Part shown: positions 34,243-42,516 of the stretch, piece after piece
Layout of the letters: each line of letters begins with the position of its first letter
Position numbering within the stretch: position 1 is the first letter of the stretch
Assembly: GCA_964490725.1 (NCBI GenBank)
Contig: CAZBDU010000014.1
Span: 1 to 64,000 of the forward strand
From: CAZBDU01 sp964490725
Lineage (GTDB): Bacteria; Spirochaetota; Spirochaetia; SZUA-6; DRHE01
Length of the DNA stretch: 64,000 nt
Reading direction: 5' to 3'
Position numbers and translations under genes: made by a program
The notes under the pieces: model-generated
What the model saw: the letters and a program-made list of their open reading frames with translations, nothing else
The model's database searches: none
Told to the model about the DNA's origin: nothing

Positions 34243-34674
34243 TCAGCCGCACGCTTCGCCGCGATCGGCCCGGGCGGGAGAGCCGGCGACTTCGATCGGA
34301 AGCTCTCGCACACGTTTCTCCTCATCTACACGAAACGCTTTGAGCTCCCCGGTTAGCAGGGAGTAGATCAGGTAGACGAAGCGGAGATCGTTGGCCCAGC
34401 TCAGGTCCTCCTGCGACATTCGCGCCGGGGTGGAGGGATGGCTGTGGTACACGCCGATGAGCTCCAGACCCGCTTCCCGCGCCCGGCCGAGCACGGCGAA
34501 CTGCTCCTGCGGATCGAAGCGGAAGTGCTCCGGACTGCGGTCCAGGTTGCGCATGGGGAACATCGCCCGCACCTCGGCGCCGACGCCGGCCAGGTAGCCG
34601 CACACCTCCACCTCCGGTTCGGCCCGGGCGCTGCCGGCGATGCGGCTATGGATCTCCTCCGGCAGCCGGATCAC
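34243..34674 (-). CDS. JAMM/MPN+ metalloprotease of the sulfur-carrier system (Mec+/HcyD type)
   Basis: 143 residues. VEVCGYLAG supplies the Glu, and YHSHPSTPARMSQED the HxH...Ser...Asp zinc ligands of the JAMM motif. In M. tuberculosis Mec+ removes a newly made cysteine or C-terminal residues from the carrier protein CysO; in Wolinella HcyD trims the carrier HcyS. The carrier encoded at 36774 has a tail after its Gly-Gly, which is exactly what such a protease would remove. GTG start overlapping the ThiF-like stop by four bases; last gene of the minus-strand cluster. Confidence 0.9.
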   Translation of the reverse strand: MIRLPEEIHSRIAGSARAEPEVEVCGYLAGVGAEVRAMFPMRNLDRSPEHFRFDPQEQFAVLGRAREAGLELIGVYHSHPSTPARMSQEDLSWANDLRFVYLIYSLLTGELKAFRVDEEKRVRELPIEVAGSPARADRGEACG

Positions 34675-35510
34675 CGGTGCTCCTGAGCCGCCGGGGCCGC
34701 TGCCCTGTCCAGGTTCAGGTCGCAGGCGGGCTCCGCGTAGTCCTCGAGCGCTGTGATGGTGGGCCGCTCTCCGCACACGGCGCAGCCCGGATTTCGCCGC
34801 ACCTCCACGCGTCGATGCTCCATGCTGAGGGCGTCCACGAACAGGATCCTGTTCACCAGCAGCTCGCCGATCGCCAGCAGGTACTTCAGGGTCTCCGCCG
34901 CCTGGATGGTGCCCAGCATTCCCGCCACGGCCCCCAGCACCCCCGCCTCGCTGCAGGTGGGCACGGCCCCGGGCGGGGGAGGGGACTCGAACACGCAGCG
35001 GTAGCAGGCGCTGCCCGGAACGTGGGTCATGGTCTGGCCGGCGAAGCGCAGGATCCCCGCCTGGGAGAATGGCTTGTCCAGGAGCACGCAGGCGTCGTTG
35101 ACCAGGAACTTGGAGGCGAAGCTGTCGGTGCCCTCGACGATGAAGTCGTAGTCGCGAAACAGCTCCAGGGCGTTTTCGGCCGTGACCCGTTCGTCGTAGG
35201 CTCGAACGGAGACGTCCGGGTTGAGCTGCTGCAGCTTGGCGCGGGCGGACTCCACCTTGGGCTCGTCCAGGTCGGGGGTGAAGTGCAGGATCTGCCTCTG
35301 CAGGTTGCTCAGCTCCACTCGATCCGCGTCGGCGATTCCCAGGGTGCCGACCCCCGCCGCCGCCAGGTAGTAGGCGATGGGCGAGCCCAGCCCACCGGCG
35401 CCCACCACCAGAACCCGGGCGTTGAGCAGCTTCTCCTGCCCCTGGCCGCCGACCTGCGGCAGCAGAATGTGGCGGCTGTAGCGAACGATCTGCTCCTCTG
35501 TAAAGTTCAT
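34671..35510 (-). CDS. ThiF/MoeB/HcyF-type E1-like adenylyltransferase
   Basis: 279 residues. RYSRHILLPQVGGQGQEKL and VLVVGAGGLGSPIAYYLAAAG (ATP-binding Rossmann), NLQRQILH (Arg finger region), and zinc-binding Cys pairs CYRC near 175 and CAVC near 250. It adenylates the C-terminal Gly of a ThiS/MoaD-like carrier so that sulfur can be attached as thiocarboxylate. Context with carrier, JAMM protease and MetY assigns it to amino acid biosynthesis, not thiamine or molybdopterin. A paralogue at 60882 shares nearly the same layout. Overlaps the MetY stop by four bases. Confidence 0.9.
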   Translation of the reverse strand: MNFTEEQIVRYSRHILLPQVGGQGQEKLLNARVLVVGAGGLGSPIAYYLAAAGVGTLGIADADRVELSNLQRQILHFTPDLDEPKVESARAKLQQLNPDVSVRAYDERVTAENALELFRDYDFIVEGTDSFASKFLVNDACVLLDKPFSQAGILRFAGQTMTHVPGSACYRCVFESPPPPGAVPTCSEAGVLGAVAGMLGTIQAAETLKYLLAIGELLVNRILFVDALSMEHRRVEVRRNPGCAVCGERPTITALEDYAEPACDLNLDRAAAPAAQEHR

Positions 35511-36769
35511 CTCTTCATCTCCTCGAGTCCATCTAGAGCCTGCCGGAAATCTTCGATGATGTCCTGGGGGTTCTCGATCCCCACCGAGATGCGGATCAGA
35601 TCGTCGCTCACGCCGGCGCGGACCATCTCCTCCCGCGTGCAGTCGTGGTAGATCGTAGAGGCGGGATGGATCACCAGCGTCTTGGCGTCCCCCAGGTTGG
35701 CCAGGTTGCTGGCCAGGCGCAGGCGGTCGATCAGGCGGAAGCAGCGCTCCCGCGAGCCCAGCCGTGCGGTGAGCAGCGCCCCGTAGCGGCCGCCGAGCTG
35801 GCGGGTGGCGGCCTCAAAGCCGCGATCGCCCTTGAGCCCGGGGTAGCGCACGGCCTCTACCCCGGGATGCGACTGCAGGAACTCCGCCAGGGCCAGCGCG
35901 TTGCTGCAGTGGCGCTCCATGCGGAGAGCCAGCGTCTCCAACCCCAGGCAGTGCAGGTAGGCGTTGAACGGCGAGAGAATGCTCCCCGTATGCTGAACCA
36001 CCAGCCGTCGGGCCAGGCTGAGGAAGGCCATCTCCGCGCCCACCCGGCCGGCGGCGACCTGTAGCTCCGGGTTTTGGACAGCCGACCAGTCGAACAGCCC
36101 CGTGTCCACCAGCACTCCGCCGATGCTGTTCCCGGAGCCGCTGATGTACTTCGTGGAGGAGTGCACCACCAGGCTGGCGCCGTGCTCCCGGGCCGGGCTC
36201 AGGTAGGGCGTGGTGAGGGTGCTGTCCACCACTACCGGCACCCGTCGCCGGGAAGCGAGGGCGGCGATACGCCCCAGATCCGGTACGTCCAGCCCAGGGT
36301 TGCCCAGGCTCTCCACGAACACGAGCCGCGTACGTTCCGACAGCGCGGCCTCCAGGGCCGGCAGGTCCAGCGGGTCCACGTAGCGGGTGTGCACCCCGTA
36401 GCGGCGGAACAGGCGGTTGAGGAGGGTCAGGGTCCCGCCGAACAGACCGGGGCTGGAGACCACCTCCTCACCGGGGCCGCACAGGGCCAGCAGCACGGTG
36501 GTTATGGCCGCCATGCCGGAGGCGGTGGCCACCGCGCCGATCCCTCCCTCCAGCGCGGCCATGCGGCGTTCGAAGGCGGCCACCGTGGGGTTTGAGATGC
36601 GCGAGTAGACATGGCCGTAGCTTCTGCCCTCGAACACCTCCGCCAGCTCCTGGGCGGTCTCGTAGGCGAAGGCGGCGGTCTGGTAGATGGGGACCGAGGT
36701 GGCCCCGCCATGCTCGGCCGGTTCGAAGCCGCTGTGAATCGCTCTGGTCTCGAAGCGCCAGTCCTGCAC
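35507..36769 (-). CDS. metY: O-acetyl-L-homoserine sulfhydrylase-like PLP enzyme (MetY)
   Basis: 420 residues, Cys/Met-metabolism PLP family. FETRAIHSGFEPAEHGGATSVPIYQTAAFAY is the family N-terminus, SRISNPTVAAFE follows, and HSSTKYISGSGN carries the PLP lysine. Such enzymes replace the acetyl or succinyl group of activated homoserine with sulfur. In the Wolinella system MetY takes sulfur from a protein thiocarboxylate to make homocysteine, and this gene stands directly after the carrier gene. GTG 36769 lies five bases past the carrier stop with GGAGG upstream. Upstream in-frame extension is Arg-rich and unlikely. Confidence 0.9.
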   Translation of the reverse strand: MQDWRFETRAIHSGFEPAEHGGATSVPIYQTAAFAYETAQELAEVFEGRSYGHVYSRISNPTVAAFERRMAALEGGIGAVATASGMAAITTVLLALCGPGEEVVSSPGLFGGTLTLLNRLFRRYGVHTRYVDPLDLPALEAALSERTRLVFVESLGNPGLDVPDLGRIAALASRRRVPVVVDSTLTTPYLSPAREHGASLVVHSSTKYISGSGNSIGGVLVDTGLFDWSAVQNPELQVAAGRVGAEMAFLSLARRLVVQHTGSILSPFNAYLHCLGLETLALRMERHCSNALALAEFLQSHPGVEAVRYPGLKGDRGFEAATRQLGGRYGALLTARLGSRERCFRLIDRLRLASNLANLGDAKTLVIHPASTIYHDCTREEMVRAGVSDDLIRISVGIENPQDIIEDFRQALDGLEEMKR

Positions 36770-36773
36770 CCGG

Positions 36774-37040
36774 TCACGCCTCCGCCGGCCGGGGGAGGGC
36801 TCCACCCGCCGCGCCTTGCGCCGGCAGCGGCGCCGAGCCTCCACCCATGAAGTAGAGAAAGTCCACCCTGTCCCGGTCCTTCACGAGGGTGGAGCCGTAC
36901 TCCGCCCTTTTCAGGATCGTCCCGTTGAGCTGGACCGATACCATGTCGGGCATCTTCACCTCCTTGAGCCGCAGCAGGTCCACCACGGACAGCTCCTCGG
37001 GCTTTAGGCTTTCTTCTTTGCCGTTTATGACCAGCCTCAT
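36774..37040 (-). CDS. ThiS/MoaD-like sulfur carrier with C-terminal tail (CysO/HcyS type)
   Basis: 88 residues. MRLVINGKEESLKPEELSV begins a beta-grasp fold; VSVQLNGTIL and DRVDFLYFMGGG end it. Carriers normally stop at Gly-Gly; here about 20 more residues (SAPLPAQGAAGG...) follow, masking the reactive end. JAMM protease (34243) should expose it; the ThiF-like enzyme then activates it for sulfur loading. ATG 37040 lies five bases after the CysM stop. Easily missed because a long overlapping frame runs through it. Confidence 0.9.
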   Translation of the reverse strand: MRLVINGKEESLKPEELSVVDLLRLKEVKMPDMVSVQLNGTILKRAEYGSTLVKDRDRVDFLYFMGGGSAPLPAQGAAGGALPRPAEA

Positions 37041-37045
37041 CTCGT

Positions 37046-37969
37046 TCAATCCTCCTGAAAAAGGAAGGTGCTCAGGTAGCGCTCGCCAGTGTCCGGCAGA
37101 AGCGCCACGATCGTTTTCCCCCGGTGCTCCCGGCGGTTCGCCAGCTCCAGGGCGGCGTGCACCGCCGCCCCCGAGGAGATCCCCACCAGCAGGCCCTCCT
37201 CCCGCATCAGCCGGTGCGCCATGTCGAAGGCGTCCCGGTCCTGCACCTGCAGCACCCCGTCGATGACTGAGCGGTCGCACACCCCCGGCAGGAAGCCGGC
37301 GCCGATGCCCTGAATCAGGTGCGGGCCCGGCGCCCCGCCGGAAAGCACGGCGCAGGAGGCCGGCTCCACCGCGAAGGTGAGCAGCCCCGGCTTCCGGGGC
37401 TTCAGCGCCTGCGAAACCCCCGTCAGGGTGCCGCCGGTGCCGACTCCGGCCACGAAGATGTCCACCCCGCCGTCGGTGTCGCGCCAGATCTCTTCGGCGG
37501 TGAGCCGGTGAGCCTGGGGGTTCGCCGGGTTGTCGAACTGCCTGAGGATCAGCGAGTTGGGAAACCGGCGATGCAGCTCCTCCGCCCGTTCGATGGCCCC
37601 CTGCATGCCCAGATGCCCGGGAGTGAGCTCGACCTCTGCGCCCAGACCGCGCAGCAGGCTGGGTCGCTCGCGGCTCATGGTCTCCGGCATGGTCAGAACC
37701 ACCCGGTAGCCGCGTACCGCCGCCACCAAAGCCAGGGCGATGCCAGTGTTGCCGCTGGTGGGCTCGATGAGCACGGTATGGCGATCGATCAGCCCGCGGC
37801 GCTCGGCATCCTCGATCATGGACAGCCCGATGCGGTCCTTCACCGAGCCGCCGGGGTTGCGGGACTCCAGCTTGCCCACCACGGTGGCCCCGCAGCCTCC
37901 CGCCACCCGGCCGAGCTCCACCAGCGGCGTGTTGCCGATCAGCTCGCAGACGTCCCGGGCGATGCGCAT
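37046..37969 (-). CDS. cysM: Cysteine synthase (CysM/CysK family)
   Basis: 307 residues. PLP Lys44 in NPGGSVKDR, TSGNTGIALA (substrate loop), GVGTGGTLTG (phosphate loop). CysK-type enzymes use sulfide with O-acetylserine; CysM of M. tuberculosis uses O-phosphoserine and the CysO thiocarboxylate. The carrier gene next door makes the second option likely. The Rrf2-type regulator just upstream is reminiscent of CymR, which in Bacillus is modulated by CysK. Confidence 0.9.
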   Translation of the reverse strand: MRIARDVCELIGNTPLVELGRVAGGCGATVVGKLESRNPGGSVKDRIGLSMIEDAERRGLIDRHTVLIEPTSGNTGIALALVAAVRGYRVVLTMPETMSRERPSLLRGLGAEVELTPGHLGMQGAIERAEELHRRFPNSLILRQFDNPANPQAHRLTAEEIWRDTDGGVDIFVAGVGTGGTLTGVSQALKPRKPGLLTFAVEPASCAVLSGGAPGPHLIQGIGAGFLPGVCDRSVIDGVLQVQDRDAFDMAHRLMREEGLLVGISSGAAVHAALELANRREHRGKTIVALLPDTGERYLSTFLFQED

Positions 37970-37981
37970 CTTCCGGCCCCC

Positions 37982-38395
37982 TCAAATGGTGTAGGTGAGC
38001 TTGCCGGAGGCGTGCTGCCGGGCCAGGATCAGCTCTTCCAGGCTGATGTCCAGGGTCTCTTCCAGACGGTCCTCCAGGCGTTTCCAGAAAAACCCCAGTG
38101 CGCCCTGCCGCTGCGCGCCGGAGACGACCTCCGGCCTTCCCTCCAGCACCGACAGAATCTCCAGCACCCGGATCTGGCCGGGGTGCCTGGCCAGGGAATA
38201 CCCTCCCCGGGAACCGCGAAAGCTCTGGACCAGAGCTGCCTTCTTGAGGATGACCAGAAGCTGTTCCAGGTAGTGCTGGGGAATCTCGTGCGGCTCCGCC
38301 AGATCCCGAATCTGGACCGGTCCCCTGCTGAGATTCATTCCCAGCTCGAGCATGGCCGTCAGCCCGTACACCGCCTTGGAGGAAATCCCGAACAT
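37982..38395 (-). CDS. Rrf2-family regulator (CymR-like)
   Basis: 137 residues. MFGISSKAVYGLTAMLELG opens the winged helix, then IPQHYLEQLLVILKKAALVQSFRGSRGGYSLARHP, the recognition region of Rrf2 proteins. No cluster-binding Cys triad of IscR is present, which fits CymR, the cysteine-metabolism repressor. First gene of the cysteine/homocysteine operon; ATG 38395 chosen because it starts the conserved domain and has AGGTGGAG upstream. No well-defined operator was found. Confidence 0.85.
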   Translation of the reverse strand: MFGISSKAVYGLTAMLELGMNLSRGPVQIRDLAEPHEIPQHYLEQLLVILKKAALVQSFRGSRGGYSLARHPGQIRVLEILSVLEGRPEVVSGAQRQGALGFFWKRLEDRLEETLDISLEELILARQHASGKLTYTI

Positions 38396-38463
38396 GGCTC
38401 CACCTCTCCCGTGTCCCACGTTGATGGGCAGACGGTCCCGTGTCAAGGACTTCCCCTGCGCCG

Positions 38464-38688
38464 TCACTTCTGGATCAGAAGGCGGTAGATGCCGTCGCTC
38501 ACCTTCTGCCGTTCCAGCACCGCGTAGCCCTGCTCGGCCGCGCTCTTGGGTACGTTGTCCAGGGGCTCGCCTTCCGACAGCAGCACCTCCAGCCGGTCTC
38601 CCGGGCTCAGCTTCTCCAGCTCCAGCTTGGTCTTGACGAACGTCATGGGGCAGTGCTCCCTGGTAATGTCAAGCTTGAACAGCGCCAT
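38464..38688 (-). CDS. TusA-family sulfur carrier
   Basis: 74 residues. REHCPMTFVKTKLELEKLSPGD is the TusA signature with the persulfide-carrying Cys14 in CPxT. Transfers sulfane sulfur between proteins. Located between the DsrE-like gene and the cysteine cluster, in the same direction; further TusA-type units are at 60591 and fused to the sulfite reductase. Likely partner of the DsrE-like protein. Confidence 0.85.
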   Translation of the reverse strand: MALFKLDITREHCPMTFVKTKLELEKLSPGDRLEVLLSEGEPLDNVPKSAAEQGYAVLERQKVSDGIYRLLIQK

Positions 38689-38718
38689 AGTCTTTCGAAC
38701 GCGCTCCTTCGCCGCAGC

Positions 38719-39291
38719 CTAGATGAACACGACCTCGCCGTTTCGCGAGTACTCCAGGAACTTGGCCACCCCCAGAACCTCCTTCACCTCGGGAATGAAG
38801 GTCTCCCTGCCCATCCCCAGGATGTTCATGGACATGTCGCAGGCGTAGAGGTTTACCCCCAGCGCCAGGGAGGCGTCGATCAGCTCCTGCAGGGTGGCCA
38901 CGTTGCGCTTCTTCATCAGCCGGGTCATGATCTTGCTGCTCAGGCCGCCGAGGTTGAGACGGCTCATTGGGAGGTTGCGCCTCCCGCCGGCCATCCAGTT
39001 GAAGAGGCGGGCCATCAGTCCCTTGCCAGCCAGGCTGCGGCCTTGCCTGGCCTTGATGACGTTCAGGCCCCAGAAGGTGAAGAAGATGTTGACCTTGTAG
39101 GCCTGCGCGGCGGCCCCGCTGGCCAGCGTGAAGGCGGCCACCGCCTTGTCGAAATCGCCGCCGAAGGCGATGATCGACAGCTTCTTCTCCAGTTTGGGGA
39201 CGCCGCTGGCCTCGAGCTCCTCCCGGACCAGCGCCCTTATCTCCTCCCGGTAGTCCTGCCGGGTAGGTGATTCTTGGAGTTGAGTGCTCAT
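38719..39291 (-). CDS. DsrE/DsrF-like (DsrE2-type) sulfur-relay protein
   Basis: 190 residues. An N-terminal helical segment (about 1-38), then the DsrE fold: LSIIAFGGDFDKAVAAFTLASGAAAQAY and VNLYACDMSMNILGM with the reactive Cys. DsrE2 proteins act with TusA and rhodanese in cytoplasmic sulfane-sulfur transfer. A Met-rich region (MSRLNLGG...IMTRLMKKRN) may sit near a membrane. First gene behind the 39357-39386 promoter. Confidence 0.85.
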   Translation of the reverse strand: MSTQLQESPTRQDYREEIRALVREELEASGVPKLEKKLSIIAFGGDFDKAVAAFTLASGAAAQAYKVNIFFTFWGLNVIKARQGRSLAGKGLMARLFNWMAGGRRNLPMSRLNLGGLSSKIMTRLMKKRNVATLQELIDASLALGVNLYACDMSMNILGMGRETFIPEVKEVLGVAKFLEYSRNGEVVFI

Positions 39292-39356
39292 GAATCCCTC
39301 CTGGGTGGTTTCTGCCGCCAGCCGGATCCCGGCGCGGGCTATCTACCACCTGTTCA

Positions 39357-39386
39357 AGTGTACCGCCGCGGGTGGGTTCATGTCAA
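39357..39386 (-). promoter_or_regulatory. Promoter of the DsrE-TusA genes
   Basis: On the minus strand TTGACA (39386-39381), 18 bases, TACACT (39362-39357), about 65 bases before the DsrE-like ATG. Divergent from the sulfite reductase promoter; the two TTGACA boxes form an inverted pair. Confidence 0.75.
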
Positions 39387-39404
39387 CTATCTAGCGTGAC
39401 AAAC

Positions 39405-39433
39405 TTGACAAGGAACTTCAGAAGAGCAATACT
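39405..39433 (+). promoter_or_regulatory. Promoter of the sulfite reductase gene
   Basis: TTGACA (39405-39410), 17 bases, AATACT (39428-39433), 66 bases before ATG 39500. A shared regulator may bind the 18 bases between the divergent -35 boxes. Confidence 0.65.
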
Positions 39434-39499
39434 TCTGTTGCTGTTGCTCGCCTGGACAGACGAAGGGCAGAGGAAAGGGGAGCCTGGGGAGGAACCGCC

Positions 39500-41908
39500 A
39501 TGGAAGCGATCCACTACCGCTTGCCCAGCGCGTACGTTGAAGAGATTGCGCGATTGGAGGAACGAACGGAGGCGTTCCTGAAGGGGAACCTGAGCGCCGG
39601 GGAGCTCAAGTCCCAGCGCGTTCCCTTCGGAATCTACGAGCAGAGGAAGGGCGGAACGTTCATGGTTCGTGTCCGCTGCCCCGCCGGGATCGTCACCCCC
39701 CGGCAGCTCCTGCGCGTCTCCCGGCTGGCCGCCGCGCACGGGGGCGGCACGGTCCACCTCACCACCCGCCAGGAGATTCAGATCCACGATCTTGCTCTTC
39801 CGGCAGCGGTCCGCGTGATTGGGGAGCTGGCGGTGGCCGGCCTTTCCACCCGGGGCGGAGGAGGCAACACCGTGCGGAACATCACCGCCTCCCCCGACGC
39901 CGGCATCTCGCGCGCCGAAGCGTTCGACGTGGCCCCCTATGCCGTGGAGCTCACCTCGCGGCTGATCGAAGAGGAGGACTCCTGGCGTCTTCCCCGCAAG
40001 CTCAAGATCTCCTTTTCCGGCGGCGACGCCGACGATTGCTGGGCCGGCGTGGCGGACCTGGGGTTCCTGGCCCGGCTGCGAGAGGGAGAGAGGGGGTTCA
40101 AGGTCTTCATCGGCGGCGGGCTGGGCGCCCGGCCGGCACCCGCACGCGGGCTGTACGATTTCCTGGCGGATGGGGAGGTCTACAACGTCGTGCGGGCCGC
40201 CAGGAGCCTGTTCGCCCGCCACGGCGACCGCAGGAACCGGCACCGGGCGCGGCTGCGCTTCCTGTACCAGCAGTTGGGGGAGGCGCGCTTCCGCGCTGCC
40301 TTCCAGGAGGAGCTTCAGCGCGTTCGCGCGCAGGGGGTGCCGCCCCTGGCACTCAGGGAAATAGAGAATCGCCCGGCCGGAAGGCCCCGGCGGAGCGGGG
40401 CGGCCGCGTCCTTCGGGGGCGGGTCCTCCGGCCGTGACTACGAGCGATGGCGCAGCCGCTACGTGTGCCCGCAGAAACAGGAGGGGCTGTTTGCCGTGCT
40501 CCTTCCCGCACCCCTGGGCTTGCTGGAGGCGCAACAGGTGGAACGGCTGGCCTCCTTCCTCAAGCCGAGGGGGGACAACGTGGTGCGCATCACCCGGGAG
40601 CAGAACCTGCTGCTCAGAAACTTCTTGGCGGAGGATCTTCCGGCGCTGTATCGATTCCTGCAGGGATGCCTGGAGGTGGATCGGCCCCCCCTGCTGGCCA
40701 GGATGATCTCCTGCGCCGGAGCGGCCACCTGCCAGCTGGGGATCTGCAACTCCCGCGCCGCCATGGAGGCGATCGTGGCGCGTCTTCAAGGCTGCGGGGC
40801 CGAGCTGGACGCGGTGCAGGAGCCGGCGCCGATCTACATGTCGGGGTGCCCCAACTCATGCGGCCTGCACCACCTGGCCGCCCTGGGACTGTACGGCAAG
40901 GCGGGAAGGAGCGGCGACAGGCTGTATCCCGCCTACGTGGTGGTCTTGGGCGCCTGCACGGGAGCCGCAGGGACCGTGCTGGCGCAAAGGGCAGGAGAGG
41001 TAGCGGCCAGGGACGTTCCGGCGTTCGTGGAGGAGGTGATTCGGGACTACCTGTCGGTCGGCGCCGGTTACCGCAGCTTCGCCGACTATACGCGCGTAGC
41101 GGCCGGCCGCGTCCGGCGGATCCTCGAACGCTACGCCCGCTTTCCCGCCTTCCGGCAGGACCTGGCCTACTATGTCGACTGGGGGACCGAAGCGCCCTTC
41201 TCCCTCCAGGAGCGAGGCACGGGCGAGTGTTCCGCCGGCCTCCTGGATCTGATCGAGCTGGACGTCAAAGCCGTAGAGGCCGCGCTGGAGGAGCTGCGCA
41301 GCCGCCCGGAGCGGGCCGGGCACAGGGCCGAGCTGCTGCGTGCCCTGGTCTTCCACGCCTCGCGGATGCTCATCCCCGCTCGGGGAGAGGAGGCACGGGA
41401 CGGGCAGGAGGTCTTCGACGCCTTCATCCGGCACTTCATCGAGACCGGGCTGGTGAGCCGCAGATTCCTGGACATCGTCGTGCCGGCCAGAAGAGGCATT
41501 CTGCCGGAGCTGGAGGAGCTGGAGAAGGAAGTTCAGGAGCTGGCCGAGCGGGTGCTTCTTCTCTACCGGATCATGGACGACCACTTGCAGTTCCCGGAGC
41601 AGGAGCCGCAGGACGGGGAGGCTGGCGGGCCATTCGAGGGCGCCGCCGAGGTGCGGGGAAGGGAGGGAACGCCGGCCGCCGATGTATTCATGGATCTGAG
41701 AGGGGTGGCCTGTCCCATCAACTTCGTGAAGGTCAAGCTGCGGCTGGCGACGATGGCCAGGGGAGAGTCGCTGGAGGCGTGGCTGGATGACGGGGAACCG
41801 GTGCGGAACGTTCCCCGTTCGGCGGCAGAGGAGGGGCACGCGGTGCTGAGGACAAGCCGCGTAGGTCAGCACTGGAGCGTGGTCATCAGGAAGGAGCGCG
41901 AAGAATGA
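39500..41908 (+). CDS. Siroheme sulfite reductase fused to a TusA domain
   Basis: 802 residues. Residues 1-~560: nitrite/sulfite reductase with two ferredoxin-like halves; TTRQEIQIHDL is the first, and cluster/siroheme ligands are Cys405, Cys411, Cys450 and Cys454 (CX5C and CX3C). A helical segment (~580-680) of unknown role follows. Residues ~735-800 are a TusA domain (DLRGVACPINFVKVKLRLA, Cys738). Direct fusion suggests that the reduced sulfur, or a persulfide, is handed to the TusA arm instead of being released as free sulfide; that is inference. Its end overlaps a short CysH-like start, so the original operon probably continued with sulfate-reduction genes. Confidence 0.85.
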   Translation: MEAIHYRLPSAYVEEIARLEERTEAFLKGNLSAGELKSQRVPFGIYEQRKGGTFMVRVRCPAGIVTPRQLLRVSRLAAAHGGGTVHLTTRQEIQIHDLALPAAVRVIGELAVAGLSTRGGGGNTVRNITASPDAGISRAEAFDVAPYAVELTSRLIEEEDSWRLPRKLKISFSGGDADDCWAGVADLGFLARLREGERGFKVFIGGGLGARPAPARGLYDFLADGEVYNVVRAARSLFARHGDRRNRHRARLRFLYQQLGEARFRAAFQEELQRVRAQGVPPLALREIENRPAGRPRRSGAAASFGGGSSGRDYERWRSRYVCPQKQEGLFAVLLPAPLGLLEAQQVERLASFLKPRGDNVVRITREQNLLLRNFLAEDLPALYRFLQGCLEVDRPPLLARMISCAGAATCQLGICNSRAAMEAIVARLQGCGAELDAVQEPAPIYMSGCPNSCGLHHLAALGLYGKAGRSGDRLYPAYVVVLGACTGAAGTVLAQRAGEVAARDVPAFVEEVIRDYLSVGAGYRSFADYTRVAAGRVRRILERYARFPAFRQDLAYYVDWGTEAPFSLQERGTGECSAGLLDLIELDVKAVEAALEELRSRPERAGHRAELLRALVFHASRMLIPARGEEARDGQEVFDAFIRHFIETGLVSRRFLDIVVPARRGILPELEELEKEVQELAERVLLLYRIMDDHLQFPEQEPQDGEAGGPFEGAAEVRGREGTPAADVFMDLRGVACPINFVKVKLRLATMARGESLEAWLDDGEPVRNVPRSAAEEGHAVLRTSRVGQHWSVVIRKEREE

Positions 41909-41976
41909 AGGAAATGCTGGATGCGTTTCGCGCCCGGCTCGAAGGCAGCGAGGCCCAGGAGGTCGTACGCTGGGCC
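41905..41976 (+). pseudogene. N-terminal stub of a CysH-like reductase
   Basis: ATGA overlap with the sulfite reductase stop. The frame reads MKEMLDAFRARLEGSEAQEVVRWA, in style the first 24 residues of APS/PAPS reductases (…AQEVLxWA), then loses sense at the junction. No P-loop or CxxC part remains. Identity rests on a short motif and on the position after sulfite reductase. Confidence 0.5.
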
Positions 41977-41981
41977 GTACC

Positions 41982-42107
41982 TGGTCCCTCGTATACTCCG
42001 GTTTCGATCCAGAGCATGAGGATCTGCGCGAAGCGCTTTGCACGCTGGGCAACGGGTTTTTCGCCACCAGGGGCGCGGCGCCGGAGTCGCGTGCCGCACC
42101 AGTCAGT
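41982..42107 (+). pseudogene. N-terminal stub of a GH65-family phosphorylase
   Basis: In another frame: WSLVYSGFDPEHEDLR followed by EALCTLGNGFFATRGAAPES, the N-terminal signature of GH65 kojibiose/maltose/trehalose phosphorylases and hydrolases. About 40 of the usual ~750 residues remain; there is no start codon and the sequence breaks off at about 42107. Confidence 0.7.
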
Positions 42108-42464
42108 CCAGGCTGCGCGTGGTCTCTTCTGATCGGTCGAAGCTCCGAACCGCCTCCCGAAGCGGCAGGCCAAGCTCCTCTTCCACCAGACGCCGAGCCT
42201 CCGCAAAGCCGAAGGGCGGGACGTGCTCCTGCAGCCTTGCCAGAGCCGCGACGTACCGGCGGGGAAGCACATCCGGGCGGGTGCTCAGGATCTGCCCGAG
42301 CTTGACGAAGCTGGACCCAGGCCCACCAGCTGAGGTACCAGCCGCCCGGGAATCGATGAAGCCGCCTGCCGCCGTTCGTCCAGCCGACGGAATTTCCTGA
42401 ACGCCAGGGCCGCCCCGGCGAGCGCCTTCAGGACCCTCCACCTGGATATTCCGGCCGCGCTCAT
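42103..42464 (-). pseudogene. N-terminal stub of a UbiB/ABC1-family atypical kinase
   Basis: ATG 42464 begins MSAAGISRWRVLKALAGAALAFRKFRRLDER; after a one-base frameshift near 42306 the second frame continues FVKLGQILSTRPDVLP, then YVAALARLQEHVPPFGFAEARRLVEEELG, all from the ABC1/UbiB N-lobe. The rest of the ~550-residue protein, including the catalytic loop, is gone. It lies 53 bases after the VWA gene in the same orientation, so it may once have closed that operon. Confidence 0.75.
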
Positions 42465-42516
42465 CTCCGCCTTTCGCTCGCCCAGATCTTGCGCGGCTCC
42501 GACGGAGCCTTGCACG

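Noticed and set aside
36774..37985. 403-codon frame covering cysM and the ThiS gene
   Set aside because: Only its last 88 codons (the carrier) are real; the rest is an out-of-frame reading of cysM.
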